Positions 1 to 11,893 of a stretch of DNA of 64,000 bases are shown one piece after another. Position numbers and translations under genes: made by a program. The first letter of the stretch is position 1. Every line of letters begins with the position of its first letter. The notes beneath the pieces are model-generated. The model saw only the letters and a program-made list of their open reading frames with translations. It was not told where the DNA came from and did no database searches. Source of the stretch: Bursaphelenchus xylophilus (Eukaryota; Nematoda; Chromadorea; Rhabditida; Aphelenchoididae); the NCBI GenBank assembly GCA_904066235.2, contig CAJFCV020000003.1, forward strand, positions 10,602,001 to 10,666,000, written 5' to 3'.

Positions 1-820
1 TAACTTTTTGTTTTCGCCCGGAGACATCTCATTCTTTGTATAATATAACAATTGTGTGCCGCAATAATAAATGAGTCTGAAAGAAATTTGTGAGCTGGAA
101 ATTGCAAAAAATATTTTTTTTACTACAGCTTCCCTCTTCTCATATGTTCGTTATTGTGTCTCGGCTCGAAATCTCCAGACCCCGAACCCGATAATTCTAT
201 ATTTAACGGCGGCTCGTTTATTGTAGGTGGTCCATTAACTGAATATTTATAAGAGGTTCGAAAAACCCCCCTCCTCCATCCGGCCCCACAACCACGGCGG
301 GGTTTTATTGAGAGTTTATGAGGCTATTTTTAATAGTAGCATTAAGCCCCGTTTTATGATTTATTCCCACTGCCCAGCGTATCGGAAATTCTTTCAAAAG
401 GCATGGCGAAAAGTTTACGGTTTTATTGACCGAATTATGGCAGGTTTTTGTTTGATGGGTTGGAGGGGGACTTGGTATTTTTAGAAGTTGATATTAGCGA
501 ACTAAGTTTTATTTCGAAAAGAATAGTGAAATAAATTTTTGAATCGAGCCAGCAACTCCATGCAGAAATGAAAGAGGGTACCCTAGTGAATAATATTATA
601 ATCATCGTTCAGCCCATCGAAGCTTTATTTGGGGCTTATGACAAAAAAGGTCCTAAAAAGCACTCCTAGTTGACATAACCTTGTGAATTTTTCGTAGCGA
701 GCTACAAATTTTTATAGAAACTACCCTTTCAAAAAGTTTTGAAAAATGCAATGAATCCTCTCTAGAATAGACATGACTTGTGGGCAGGGCCGAAAATCGT
801 GGCCCGGCCCGTCTAGGCCA
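1..820. other. gene-free AT-rich stretch
   Basis: No coding exon, RNA gene or clear repeat is visible. A GC-richer patch near 200-300 contains C- and G-runs but has no reading frame with recognisable protein. Confidence 0.5.
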
Positions 821-826
821 ACTAGC

Positions 827-2326
827 GTATACTGCACGTCAAAAGTTTGGAACAGGCCAGATCTTCTTTGCGGCTTGAGATGGGAGTTTAATTTCTTTTT
901 TATTAGAAGCTCCATGTATTAAGAACCTCAATGTTTACATAGCCATGGAAATCAGAAAGCTCGTTGGAGTTTAAAAAAAAAATTTTTAAAATAAGTGCGT
1001 CAAAAGTTTGGAACAGCTTTTGGAAGGTGATTATAAACTTCGGGATGGAGGCAGGTATCCTCGCATTTAGTGTTTCTGGATGATGTATGGAACCGGCATG
1101 CCAATGGCATACTGATTTTCATCGATAAACCCAAAATGAAAAAAATGCTTATTGAGACAAAAACTACGGTCAAATTTGCGAAAAAATGAATTTTTTGGTT
1201 TGGGTTCTCTATGTTATCGGTGTGTAAGCGTTCTAAAATATTTAATGTGGTCGCACAATTGTACAAGGACACTCAGATCTTCACATAGAAACTGTATCCG
1301 GACAGCATAATTTATGAAAATTTTGAGTTTTGCTATGAATCTTTATTTAATGTATTTTATATTTTTTATAGAGCGGCTTGGAGGCTAATTGGCTTTAACA
1401 CCGTTATCGTTGAATAAAAAGGTGTCTTTAAGAAGCAGAACCTGGCCACTATTTGCAATATCAAGGCCACATCTTTAAAAATAGCGGGTATATGAAATGT
1501 TAATATTCCCATATTTTTTATCTTGGATTTGAAGCCGCTGCATGGCTCAAAACTAAGTGCCTTTATCGTTATCACACCGATACAGTATTATAAACCAACT
1601 CGCCGAATTATCGCGCCACAAATCCGGGTCAGATATGAATATTGATTTTGGGGACAAAAATTTTTTTTAATATCTGAAAGATGTGGCCTTGGATGTTGCA
1701 AGTAGCGTGGGTTTTTGTTTCTTGAAGACACCTTTTTATTCAACGATAACGGTGTTAAAGCCAATTAGCCTCCAAGCCGCTCTATAAAAAATATAAAATA
1801 CATTAAATAAAGATTCATAGCAAAACTCAAAATTTTCATAAATTATGCTGTCCGGATACAGTTTCTATGTGAAGATCTGAGTGTCCTTGTACAATTGTGC
1901 GACCACATTAAATATTTTAGAACGCTTACACACCGATAACATAGAGAACCCAAACCAAAAAATTCATTTTTTCGCAAATTTGACCGTAGTTTTTGTCTCA
2001 ATAAGCATTTTTTTCATTTTGGGTTTATCGATGAAAATCAGTATGCCATTGGCATGCCGGTTCCATACATCATCCAGAAACACTAAATGCGAGGATACCT
2101 GCCTCCATCCCGAAGTTTATAATCACCTTCCAAAAGCTGTTCCAAACTTTTGACGCACTTATTTTAAAAAATTTTTTTTTAAACTCCAACGAGCTTTCTG
2201 ATATCCATGGCTATGTATTCATTGAGGTTCTTAATACATGGAGCTTCTAATAAAAAAGAAATGAAACTCCCATCTCAAGCCGCAAAGAAGATCTGGCCTG
2301 TTCCAAACTTTTGACGTGCAGTATAT
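827..2326. mobile_element. 1.5 kb palindromic Tc1-like foldback element
   Basis: Two arms of about 650 bp (827-1480 and 1673-2326) are near-perfect reverse complements around a loop of about 190 bp. Each arm encodes the same 90-residue open frame on opposite strands (1000-1272 and 1881-2153), so that frame is a by-product of the symmetry. The outer ends read CTGCACGTCAAAAGTTTGGA and are flanked by TA on both sides, as in the Tc1/mariner superfamily. A second, shorter version of the same end (GCGTCAAAAGTTTGGAACAG) lies about 165 bp inside each arm, as if one element was built on another. No transposase is visible, so it is non-autonomous. The near identity of the arms suggests either youth or ongoing arm-to-arm gene conversion (inference). 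Confidence 0.8.
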
Positions 2327-2404
2327 TCTGACAAAACAAAAACCAGTATAAGCTCTAGCGAAAAGCTCCAAATAAATTAAAAACGCAAAGAACGACAACT
2401 GTAT

Positions 2405-2549
2405 ATCAGTCTGCAGCGAAAATAATGATTGGTCTGTTGCATCGAAAATCGCATCGCCGCTGGGAAAATGAATAGTGTCGCGGCAAAATCAAATTGCTTT
2501 TGATCCTCAGCGGCTTTTTTCGCTCATTATTTTCCCGATGAACAGATAA
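2405..2549. repeat. family A hairpin element, diverged copy
   Basis: Starts ATCAGTCTGCAGCGAAAATA and ends with the reverse complement form ATTATTTTCCCGATGAACAG. The centre carries the family A core (CGCATCGCCGCTGGGAAAAT and TGTCGCGGCAAAATCAAAT). Confidence 0.75.
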
Positions 2550-3149
2550 TTGAATCCAGCTTTACTTTGGCCATCATTTGGTATATTGCTATAGAGGTTC
2601 TATAGCAAACAACTTTCTCGAGGTTCTACGAGATTTGTATTTTTTTGTACACCTACAAGTTATCAAACACGTGCATAATTACCGAATGGCTCTGTTCTCA
2701 CGTACTTCCTACTTCGAAAAGCATGACATCTGTTCAATGCGCATAATAAAAAAGGATCCCAATGAACTCGCGGAACTCGACTTATCTCGCCGACTATTTT
2801 CGGCCCGCGCATCTTTTAATTATGTTTTTTGAAGTGATTTCTGAGTTTTTTTGAAGCGAATTCGGCAGTTCATTGGAGCCAATTACTTCTGTTTTTCGCC
2901 AAACATAAATTCGGATTTCCTTTTGGTTTTGCATATAAATAGCATGGTAAAGTTTGTATGATGCGTCTTTTTGCGGTTTGTCAGTGATTCCTTTCGTCGA
3001 AGATACCATTTTTCCAAATTTGGTCGCAAACAGCAAAATTTTTTGAAATTTGCTTAGTTACAGTAAGAATAAAGTGGAAAAATTTTATTTCTAGCGTCAT
3101 ACTCCCTTTTCACGCACTTTGAACATATTTTCTGAAGTTTTAATGTCCT

Positions 3150-3197
3150 GGCGACATCTTATACGACGAAACATGTTTGAGCGTATAAGATGTCGCC
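3150..3197. repeat. 48 bp hairpin, copy 1
   Basis: GGCGACATCTTATACG is followed 16 bp later by its exact reverse complement, giving a perfect 16 bp stem. Confidence 0.75.
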
Positions 3198-3284
3198 TTT
3201 TAAAAAAATGAAAATTTCCTTAGGCATTTTGGTTTTCTCATGTGTTTTTTCGCATAATATCAATTTCTAGCAATGTAATCCCTT

Positions 3285-3330
3285 GGTGGCATCGTATACG
3301 ATGAAACATTTTTCAGCGTATAAAATGTCA
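3285..3330. repeat. 46 bp hairpin, copy 2
   Basis: A diverged relative of the hairpin at 3150: GTGGCATCGTATACG faces CGTATAAAATGTCAC, with the same GATGAAACATTTTTCAG type of loop. Confidence 0.6.
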
Positions 3331-4163
3331 CTTCTTCAGATTTATTCAAAATTTATAGAGTACGCTAAAATGTACTGCCATTTGTGTTTCCATATGGTGT
3401 TATGCTTTGAACATTTATTCCACTCGAATAATTTCAAAATCTGAATAAAATACTCAAAAATTTTTGTTTTCTTTGTAGCTTCTTTAGTCTGACGGTGCTC
3501 ACGAATTACCAATTCCAGACTGGAAATAGGGTTTTCTGTCGGTTTGGGAATTAGCTTAGCACTCTTTTGCAAATTTGTTTAAGGCCGAATGAGCGTCGGC
3601 CAAGTCCTTTTGTTCAACGGGCTAATTTAAGCATGCCTTCGGATCTCTTTCAAATGCCCTCTGACTGCGACAACAAACTTTGTTAGTGATTTTTTGACGT
3701 TTTCAATTTTTCAAAATTTTCTTTTTTCAATCAAATTACACTGAAAGCAAGTTCGAGAAAATGGAGAAAAGTCATCGCCCGAAATTTCGTTACTTCTTCG
3801 TCTTTTGACCTCCATTTGTTGTAAAAATAACCAGGATCATCTCGCAGATTTCCCCCGTGGGCATTTTCCCTCGAGGCCATCGACGGGTTCATTTGTTTTG
3901 GGCCACTTTTTCCGAAAGTAACCCATTTTTGTTTTTTTCGAGAGTTAAAAAAAACTTTGAAAATCTTCCGTTCGCACTTTGTGGGCCCGCGAATTGCCTG
4001 AGGCAATGAGATTCTCGAGGATTTGCGGATGTCTCGGAACGGAAAGGCGCGAGATTTTGGGATTTTAATTTATTTCCTTATTTATTTTTCAACGCTAAAG
4101 ACCGAGCGAGGGGAGGAGGCAGGAGTTCAGACATGACAAGTATTTTTCGAACTGAAATATTTA

Positions 4164-5183
4164 TTAGGTCTAAAAGTATGACTCCGCCGTTTTTTTGGCT
4201 TGACAATTTTAATCAAAACAAAAAATTTTTACATTAAAGCTTATTTAATTATTATTACCATTATTAACTACGACATTTTCCCACAATTTGAGCAACTTTT
4301 CGATACCATCAGTGAAAACGATTTTATGTTTTGAGGCAATTTAGTCATCGGGCCAATTTTGGACATTTTTGTATTCAGCGAAGCGCTGCTGCCTCAGATC
4401 GGGTTTCATCGGTCGAAACAAGTGTTATTCTGAAAGTGTGGTGTCAGAAGAGTATAGCGGGTAGGGTAGGACCTTTAACCTTAGGTGTTCTAGCGGGCCT
4501 TGGCCAGTTTTTCAACATAGAGTCTGAAATGACCAAAAAACAGGATAAATTTTTTTTATTCCGGTAGCTGTAACTGTTGTCAAAATTCATTTATTGTTTG
4601 CCCCCGGTCACGAATTGAGGCAAAAAGAATTTCTTTTCTGTCTTTCCATCAGAATATGGCATATTGTTTTAGGTCAATTAATATGGTACCCAACTCCTTG
4701 CTCCCTGCGTCTTTCACTTTTGTTGCAGACTCTGTGAAACTGCTTTCTGAGTCAGCTTTAGCTTCACGGCTAACTTTTTTTGCGTCTGGGGATTGTTTTT
4801 ATCGAATAATCTCCATCTTAAAATTTTTTGGATGGGTGTAAAGATCACCGGTTTTGAACCGTTGAAGCCATTCCCGCCGGATTTTTCCACACAAGGCACA
4901 ACTAGCACAAGCTTCTGTAAACGTTCGATGCGTTATCGGCGTTTTTCCTCACATTACACGTGCAGAATAAAGTTTCCCGCAAGTCACCTTTTCTTAAGAT
5001 GAAGTTGATCATCTTTGAAGCTTTATAAAAACCGTCATATAAGGCCTCACTGTGCGAAACATATATCATTAGATAGCGTTTTCAACGTCCTTTTATAGCA
5101 TATAAACAGAAATTGCAAAATTTTATTCCAACCTGTAAAAAATGCAAAACAAAAAAACGGCGGAGTCATACTTTTAGACCTAA
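4164..5183 (-). pseudogene. degenerate mariner transposon with broken transposase
   Basis: Both ends carry the same inverted repeat, TTAGGTCTAAAAGTATGACT, continuing into CCGCCGTTTTTT. TTAGG is a typical mariner terminus, and TA flanks each end (4162-4163, 5184-5185) as expected for the target duplication. On the minus strand, pieces of a mariner transposase can be followed across frameshifts. Near 4714-4800 a segment with the pattern DKNNPQTQKKLAVKLKLTQ matches the second helix-turn-helix of the family. Near 4630 there is ERQKRNSF, resembling the block before the first catalytic Asp. Near 4270-4340 there is IASKHK...GIEKLLKLWENVV, resembling the C-terminus. At 1020 bp it is shorter than a full mariner (about 1.3 kb), and most of the middle with the DDD residues is missing. 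Stops and frameshifts make it dead. Family assignment rests on recalled family patterns. Confidence 0.78.
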
Positions 5184-5187
5184 TACA

Positions 5188-5345
5188 TATCAGTCTGTTG
5201 GGGAAACAGCGAGCCCTCTGTCGCATCGAAATCGCATGGCCGCCGAGAAAATGAATTGTGTCGCGACAAAAAGCAATTTTTTTTCATTTCAGCGACGCGA
5301 TTGGAGCAGCGACATTGTGCTCATTATTTTCCCGACAGACTGATA
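5188..5345. repeat. family A hairpin element
   Basis: TATCAGTCTGTTGGGGAAAC at the left faces TTTTCCCGACAGACTGATA at the right. It begins 4-5 bp after the mariner remnant, so the two insertions are almost adjacent. Confidence 0.85.
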
Positions 5346-6185
5346 TAGAGAGCTTTTTTAACTTGGGGAAGCTGTAGCGACTTTTTCTAGATAAAGAAGT
5401 GCGTTTCCATCAAACAGATTTGTTTGCTATCAACCCTAGGCTGCCACAGTAGCCAATAACGTCTAAAAATCGTGTTGAACACTCTTCAAGTCCCATAGGA
5501 AATGCTTCGCGCGTTTGTTCGAGAATCTCTGATGTAAACGTCAATTGCTCAAGGTGCAGCGCACAGAGAAAGATTTTGAGCTCTTTTTCAAATTTTGTCT
5601 GTGTCATTTGCCTAGGCCACATATTAATTCCGTGGAAACATTACATTCTATGGTAGAAAAAGACATGAAATTTTTTAGGCCAAAATTTGCAAAAAACAGC
5701 CAACATTCGACCTAAAAATATACCTCCATGAAATCTAGATCCATAGTAAAAATAAACATTGCAATTTGGAAATAATGCGTTGAAGCCATTATTTGCTCAT
5801 TTTTTAATACTGTATTTCTATTTTTATCCTTCTTTTTCACTTTTTCAACAACATTTTTTCCACAATCTCTCTTCAAAAATTAATTGCCACAGGAGGTGTT
5901 CTGAGAATTATTTCCGACTGTTTCTGAAATTCAAAGGCTTTCCTCATGAATTCCAAAGTGTTCCAACGCGTTATTGTTTCGAGAAGAAACAAAAGAATAA
6001 CAAAAATGACTTGCAGAGAGTTGTGCTTTCGGTTTCGACATGAGCGAGATTGATAGGGTCTTTTGAGGGGGCTATTTGAGGTGTCTGGCGAATGTTTGGA
6101 GGAATTAGAAATTAGAGAATGTATTTTTAGAGGGGCAAAGGTCGAAAATTTTGTCAAAAAAAGCTTTTCAAATTGAAAATCTCTA
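5346..6185. other. gene-free stretch
   Basis: AT-rich, no recognisable exon or repeat beyond short fragments. Confidence 0.4.
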
Positions 6186-6189
6186 GAAA

Positions 6190-6500
6190 ATTCAAAAATT
6201 GCAAAATTGTACGAGTTTTTGTTTCAAATTTTGCACACGAATTACGGCTTGGCCATATATCAATTTCTGAAAGTTTTAGCTCGCGATTTACAGAGGTAGT
6301 CGAGAAATTCAACAATTTTTTGGACGAGAGAGTATGCAAAATTAGGAGGGTGTCAGAGAAAAAATGCTTCTCTGGTCATATCTCTTCGAACTTCCGGAAG
6401 AAAAACATGATTTTTTGTAGAAAAAGTCTTTACCACATGAGAAATACAATGCCAATCTTTGACTGTTCTAACAATTGTGAAAATGCGTAAGATTTTTGCT
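6190..6500. repeat. family C repeat, partial copy
   Basis: Shows the recurring blocks CATATATCAATTTCTGAAAG, TTTTAGCTCGCG and GAGAGAGTATGCAAAATTA in the order seen in the full copy at 62798-63242. Confidence 0.65.
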
Positions 6501-7003
6501 GACTTTTGACCTAAAACTCTTTATAATGCCTACAAAGCGAGGGCGAAAATATTTTTAACTTGTTGATATCACTAAAAAAAATTTAATCTTAATTTGCCGC
6601 CAACTGTAACATATTTTAATAAATTTAAAAAACCTGAGCGTTGCCCTTTGAACACTGCGAAATTTTTCTTCCGTTTTTTATAAATCTCCCTGGGAAAAAT
6701 ATAAATATATGTATGAATATACTGTACAAAGATAAATAATCAAATAGACTGGTCCCGATATATTTAAAAATCATTTTAATAAAAACATCGAGTCTGGCAC
6801 GTTTTTGGTCATCCAAATTATCCCTCAAAAACATTGTCGAACAGTGGTTGAGATTTTGACTTTTAGTTCCTCCCAAATCCCAGTTGGCATGAAAACTGTG
6901 GTCGCCATGTATGGGCCGAATGATGTGACCTTACGAAAGACCAAGATTTTCAGTGGAACCGGAAAAGTATTGCAAATTTTTTTTAGAAAACTTGAGATTT
7001 TTG

Positions 7004-7169
7004 TATCAGTCTGTTGGGAAAATAGAGGCCGATCGTCGCGCGTTGGAATCTCCCATCATCGCTTTGCAACGGCTAGCCGCAGCTGGAAATTTGGTGCGCG
7101 ACAGCACCCTTTTTTCGACGAGGAGAAACATTTTGCTGCGAAGACCCATTATTTTCCCGACAGACTGAT
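7004..7169. repeat. family A hairpin element, subfamily 2
   Basis: Ends TATCAGTCTGTTGGGAAAAT and ATTATTTTCCCGACAGACTG match family A. The core differs from the main form (GTCGCGCGTTGGAATCTCC), as in the copies at 9319 and 46047. Confidence 0.8.
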
Positions 7170-7224
7170 TTATAACATCCGAACAAGGAATTGCAGAGAG
7201 CCATAAATTTATTTTGTCATGAAA

Positions 7225-7495
7225 AACTTTTTCTTGTATATCTTCGCCAATCTCGCACGGGCAAAGTTTTCTTTTTTTGTGAAAACGGTCCCAAGTGAGA
7301 CGCTCAGATTCTCTTTAAATTTTGCACACACTTCGACTACAGGCCATATATCAATTTTTGAGAGTTTTAGCTCGTGCTTTGCAGGTGCAGCCGAGATATT
7401 CAACGATTTTTTAGGCCTAGAGAGTACGCGAAAGGCGGAGTGCGGTAAGAGATAAAACTTTCTAGCCGTATCTGCGCGGGCTAGGAGCCTCACAG
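7225..7495. repeat. family C repeat, partial copy
   Basis: Contains ACGCTCAGATTCTCTTTAAA, CATATATCAATTTTTGAGAG, AGCTCGTGCTTTGCAGG and the GAGAGTACGCGAAA block. Confidence 0.7.
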
Positions 7496-7499
7496 GTCT

Positions 7500-9315
7500 T
7501 TAAAAAATTATCTAAATCTGTCCCACATTTTATCCAAATCTTAGCGTCACAAGTTACCGCAGGGTACTTTCCTTGTCAATAAAAAGAAGTATTCTATTTT
7601 CACGTTTTTATTTTACCATCATGATTCATCGTTGTGAAAATCACATTTGTCGGAGATTCCAAAAAGCTTATTGAACTGTTCTTTTACGCTTTTCAAAGGC
7701 CGTGTTCAAATTTCTGAGCGGATGGCATTGTCTTTGACATTCAGGACCCACATGGACTTTCTGCATGACCGGAGGGGAAGAAAAACCTAATCCATGAACC
7801 TTGGAGTAAAAATTGGCATGATATATGTTTACTCGTTAACGTGCTACAGTCAAACGAAAACCTATTTTTGCCGTTTTTACGGACTTGTTTTTGACTTATG
7901 TTAGTAATTTTTTTATTTTGTTCACGATTTTTTACTAAAATTTTTAGCTCAAAAAATCCGTACCTGATAAAAAACAATTTTTTTGAAGATCTTTCGGATA
8001 TTGCACTTTTAGGACTAACCTTGAAGAGCTGTCTACTACTCCGTTCGCAGATTCGCTGGAGTGTTTTCGACGACATCCACTGTGCAAGAAAAGTCATCGT
8101 GCGAGCGACACCCGAAAAAAAGCGTACTGCATGGTGCAAGTTTCACTTTGGTTTTCCCATAGTGCATGTCGCAGAAATCACTCCAGCTATCTTGCGAACG
8201 GTCTAGTATAATATAATCAAAAATTCCGTGATCCATGTCAACCCTAGGTCAAAGCCCTCCGTAAAACAAAACCTTTCTACAACGAATAATTTTGTGGCCC
8301 TTTGCGATTTGTTGTACAGAGATTTCACCTTACATGATCGAAAAAATAGAGTTTTTTCGTTGGTCCTGCTGCGAGAATCTTCAGGTATAGCCAAATGGTT
8401 TGCTACCGTAAATTTCTCCGTGTTTTTCTGTCCTAATCATTTGATAATCGATTGGCATACATGTTTGCCTTGAATGTCAAACAGAGGGGTCTTGATTTCG
8501 GATCTGCTCCGGCAAGAGTTATATCGACGCCAAGGGCGGCCATTTTAAAACTGGCCGAACATGTTATTAAAAATTTTCCATGTTACTGATATTGATCGTT
8601 ACTTTAGTTAAATTATGATGTTTCTGTTTTTTGGGCCACACGTCAATTTTTCCTCATCATACTGTATGACGTTATACATGAACCTACAACTCTTTTCAGT
8701 TATTCTAACTCTCCCGCAAACTCCAATTTTTTGTATTCCGCGATTCTACAACGTCCTCCGAATACAATTACAAGTCCGCTGTCCTCTCGATAACAAGAAA
8801 GATATTTTAAGAAGCTATGTACTTTCTTCTATTTTTGCGATAGTCGATCCTAGAGTTCCGAGTGAATAATTAATAGCCGTAAGCTTGGGAGTTTTGGGAC
8901 TTGGCGATGACACTATTCGCACTTTTACATTTTGTTTATTGCAATGTTTCTGGCTCAAAGAGCTCGAATTGACACTGCTTAAGCCTCCTTTCGAAAAAAT
9001 GTTTTACATTTTGTCACGGAGGAGGAGAACTTCCTTTTTATTTGACAGTAGACGAAAGGCGTCTTTGTGGGGATACAAAGGGCCTTTGATTTTGAAGATG
9101 TTTTACACAAACTGGGGTAGGGATTTTTTTCTAAACTTGTGATGAGTTGTTGACGTGCGATTGGTTGAAATGCCGACAAGTTTAACAGCAAAAAAGACTC
9201 GCCAGTTTGGCATTTTTTTTCGCAAAAATCGCCTATACATAGACGAAGTGCAACTTTTACATGCCGTAAATCTTACCCAGGCATTATGCATAGGCAATGT
9301 AGCAATTTGCCAAGA
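7500..9315. other. gene-free stretch
   Basis: No exon supported. It holds the imperfect palindrome at 8037-8203 and a family D fragment near 8255-8335 (AACCTTTCTACAACGAATAA). Confidence 0.4.
8037..8203. repeat. 167 bp imperfect palindrome
   Basis: CCGTTCGCAGATTCGCTGGA at the left pairs with TCCAGCTATCTTGCGAACGG at the right. Pairing continues inward through the CGACATCCACTGTGC and GCACTATGGGAAAACC-like blocks. No second copy seen. Confidence 0.65.
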
Positions 9316-9318
9316 TTT

Positions 9319-9455
9319 TATCAGTAAGTCGGGAAAATAATGTGGATTCGTCGCAGTCGCGCATCAAATCTCCAGCCCCGACTAGCCCGTCGCAAAGCGA
9401 TGATGGACGATTTCAAAAGCGCGACCAACCCACATTATTTTCCCTACAGATTGAC
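9319..9455. repeat. family A hairpin element, subfamily 2
   Basis: Left end TATCAGTAAGTCGGGAAAAT and right end ACATTATTTTCCCTACAGAT. The core (GTCGCGCATCAAATCTCC) matches the copy at 7004 rather than the main form. Confidence 0.75.
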
Positions 9456-9469
9456 AAGAGCTTTGCGCT

Positions 9470-9720
9470 TTGTTGGGGAAGCTCAACATTTTTTTCCGAC
9501 GAGAGAGTACGCAAAATTGAGTGCGGTCAGAGAAAAAAAAAACACATTTCATATTTTGACCATACCTTTGCCCGTTTTGCGCGGAAAAAATTATCTTTTT
9601 CTGGAAACTTTATCTTTTTTCCTTTTTTGGAAGAAACGTGACAAAAATTTTTCATTTCAAAACTCGTAAAAAGGTGCTTACAATTGTCAGTTTTTATCAA
9701 GTTTTCACGTAAAATTCTCG
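9470..9720. repeat. family C repeat, partial copy
   Basis: Carries GACGAGAGAGTACGCAAAAT followed by the GTCAGAGAAAAA block. Confidence 0.5.
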
Positions 9721-10228
9721 AATGTTCCTACACAGCACGATCGAAAAAATGGCTTAAATTTAGGCCACCTTTCATAAAAAATCTTGTTTTCATACGCCTA
9801 GCACCTCCTGTAATTTCCAAATAATTTCATTATGTAGCATAAAGAATCCAAAAATGAGACAATTAATTTACTTTTCTAATCAGACTCTCTTCATTTCTCA
9901 CATTTTTCACGTCTCTCGAGTGCAAAAAAAATTTGCGGCGAGACCTTTGACCCGCCGTCGAAAAAAATAAAATTTTATGACATTTTTAATCACAGTCGGT
10001 CCAAAAATACTTTTTCTCCCGCTAATAGTAAAATGTCATTTTGTAGAAGAAACAGACGCCGAGTTCTCTGGGGTAATCAAAGTGCGCTCGCTGTAAGTGC
10101 ATTACTAGTTTTTACTCAGCGAAATGCACCAGTTGGCGGGAGCTGATTCGATTTCGCAAAACCGACTGAATCCTTGATGCATACGGGAGATTTGCGTGGG
10201 GATTTTTGTCACCACCTTCTGCATTTTT
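9721..10228. other. gene-free stretch
   Basis: AT-rich with a few GC-richer spots (9930-9960, 10050-10150). No exon or repeat family recognised. Confidence 0.4.
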
Positions 10229-10229
10229 T

Positions 10230-10620
10230 GGGATTTTTTTGTGCTACATGTCGACTCAAGTGTAGAACATAATTCTCGACCAAGGCAAGACTTTCAAGTT
10301 CAACGCTCAGATTCTCTTTAAATTTTGCACAAACGCTGGGTAAAGGTCGTATATCAATTCTTGAAAATCTTAGCTCGCGCTTTGCAAGGGCAGTCGGGAT
10401 ATTCAACGATCTTTGCGGCTCGAGAGTATGCGAAACGCGGAGAACGGGCAGGAGAAAAACACTTTTTGGCGGTATCTTAGCCTTCCACATAGGAAAGAAT
10501 GATCTTTTGTGGAAACATTACTCTCTACGGTAAAAATACGCATAAAACTTTTTATGATTAAATTCGTGAAAAATTGTTGCCGACTTTCGATCTAAAAATC
10601 TCGAACTAATTTTACTCTCT
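10230..10620. repeat. family C repeat
   Basis: Contains CAACGCTCAGATTCTCTTTA, AGCTCGCGCTTTGCAAGG, CTCGAGAGTATGCGAAACGC and a later GTGGAAACATTACTCTCTAC block, in family C order. Confidence 0.7.
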
Positions 10621-11454
10621 GTGACATCACCCATATGCCTGCGCACTATCTAAGCAATAGACTTCAGTAAAACAGAACATCTAACAATTGATTTCATGAA
10701 CTCTATTTTTGGTCTCTCTGCTGATGGTGCTACTCCGCATTCAGACGATAAGTTTTGTAGTGTAGCTAGTAGGTGCTACAATGTTTGAGTGGCAAGCTTT
10801 TGAAGGTTGTAGCTAAAAGAAAGTTATCAGAAATTTGAACAAATTTGTTGCCGACCTAATACTTCAATGTTGACTCAAGTTTAGTCCTTTTATCAAAAAA
10901 TAAATATATCGCCCAAAACAATGGCAGTGTCATCGCTTTCGTCCATAACCAAACTATAATTACCTATTTTTGAACCTTGCGACAAAGCCAACTATCTCTC
11001 TGAATCATCAACTTTTATGAAGGAAGCAATATCTTTTATGCATAATCCTTGATCTCCCGAGTGATTACTTTACATCCTCGCACATGTTTTTGACATTTCC
11101 TACGCATTTGAGGCCATATTCTTTATTACGTTTTTCCCCAGTCCTTAATTTAGATGAGCGGGTTTAATTAAACCCCAAGACCAACTGTCATTTATGTAGT
11201 TAGCTTTGGGAGGAAGACACCATTATTTCGAGTGTTTGCTGTTTACTTTTTTGAGGGAATACATAAAGTAAAATTTGGAAAAAAACGCTTACTTTGGCAG
11301 AAGTTACAAGACAAATTTTGCTGGGTTGGAACCTTCAGACCTTGATGAAAAGAATGCTAAAGAAAATGCAAGATTTTTAGCCCCGCATTTTTAGAAATAA
11401 ACGAGATTCTTAGATCGGAATTTTTAAGAGATTTGAAATTTTTTTAAAGTTGAA
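10621..11454. other. gene-free stretch
   Basis: No exon, RNA gene or dispersed repeat recognised. Confidence 0.4.
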
Positions 11455-11612
11455 AAGTAGGAGACCACCTGCAAAAGTATGGCCAAATCCGGCAAAAATC
11501 GGAAAGGCATGGCAGAAAACCATTTTTCTCCCCTCGTTTTTCGTCTGATCGCTCTCCGCGTTTCGCATATCCTTTCGAAAAACCAAACTTGTTGAATATC
11601 TAGGCTTCGCCG
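11455..11612. repeat. family C repeat, partial copy, next to foldback 1
   Basis: Contains GCTCTCCGCGTTTCGCATAT and TTGTTGAATATCTAGGC, the same blocks as the middle of other copies. It ends about 15 bp before foldback FB1. Confidence 0.55.
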
Positions 11613-11819
11613 ACAAAACACGAGCTAACGAGGGAATGGTCTGAACTTCCCCCAGCGTTTGGAAAAATGACTAGTACAGGTGGATAGAGCAGGTCAACTT
11701 TAGTAAAAAAAGCTATTTTCCAGCTGCGAAATAAGCCTAGCCGACGAGAAAAATCGACCGAAAGTTCCACAAAAATTTCCTCTTTCTCTTCTCTCGGAAA
11801 AGAAGAGCGGTCTCCAGTG

Positions 11820-11893
11820 GTTCGGTTAGCCGAGTGGATAAAGCATCCGCTCGATATTCTTTTGGGGGTTGGTTCGATTCCTGGGTCTCTCGA
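11820..11893 (+). other. tRNA-like module (pol III A and B boxes), FB1 left arm
   Basis: TAGCCGAGTGG at 11827-11837 matches the A-box and GGTTCGATTCC at 11871-11881 matches the B-box. Their starts are 44 nt apart, exactly as in a class I tRNA. The region between resembles a tRNA D-loop and anticodon arm (GGATAAAGCATCCGC). The acceptor and T stems do not pair well when the sequence is laid on the cloverleaf, so a working tRNA is unlikely. It could still drive pol III transcription. Confidence 0.65.

Larger units (their letters stand above)
2550..4160. other. gene-free stretch with two small related hairpins
   Basis: No exon is supported; the longest open frames lack any known motif. Two small hairpins of one kind are listed separately. 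Confidence 0.45.

Noticed and set aside
1000..2153. Two identical 90-residue open frames on opposite strands
   Set aside because: They are produced by the perfect inverted repeat; the protein has no motif and the frame extends into the repeat ends.
11820..11893. Functional tRNA gene
   Set aside because: A and B boxes and spacing fit, but acceptor and T stems do not pair, so I list it as tRNA-like only. The same holds for the modules in FB2 and FB3.
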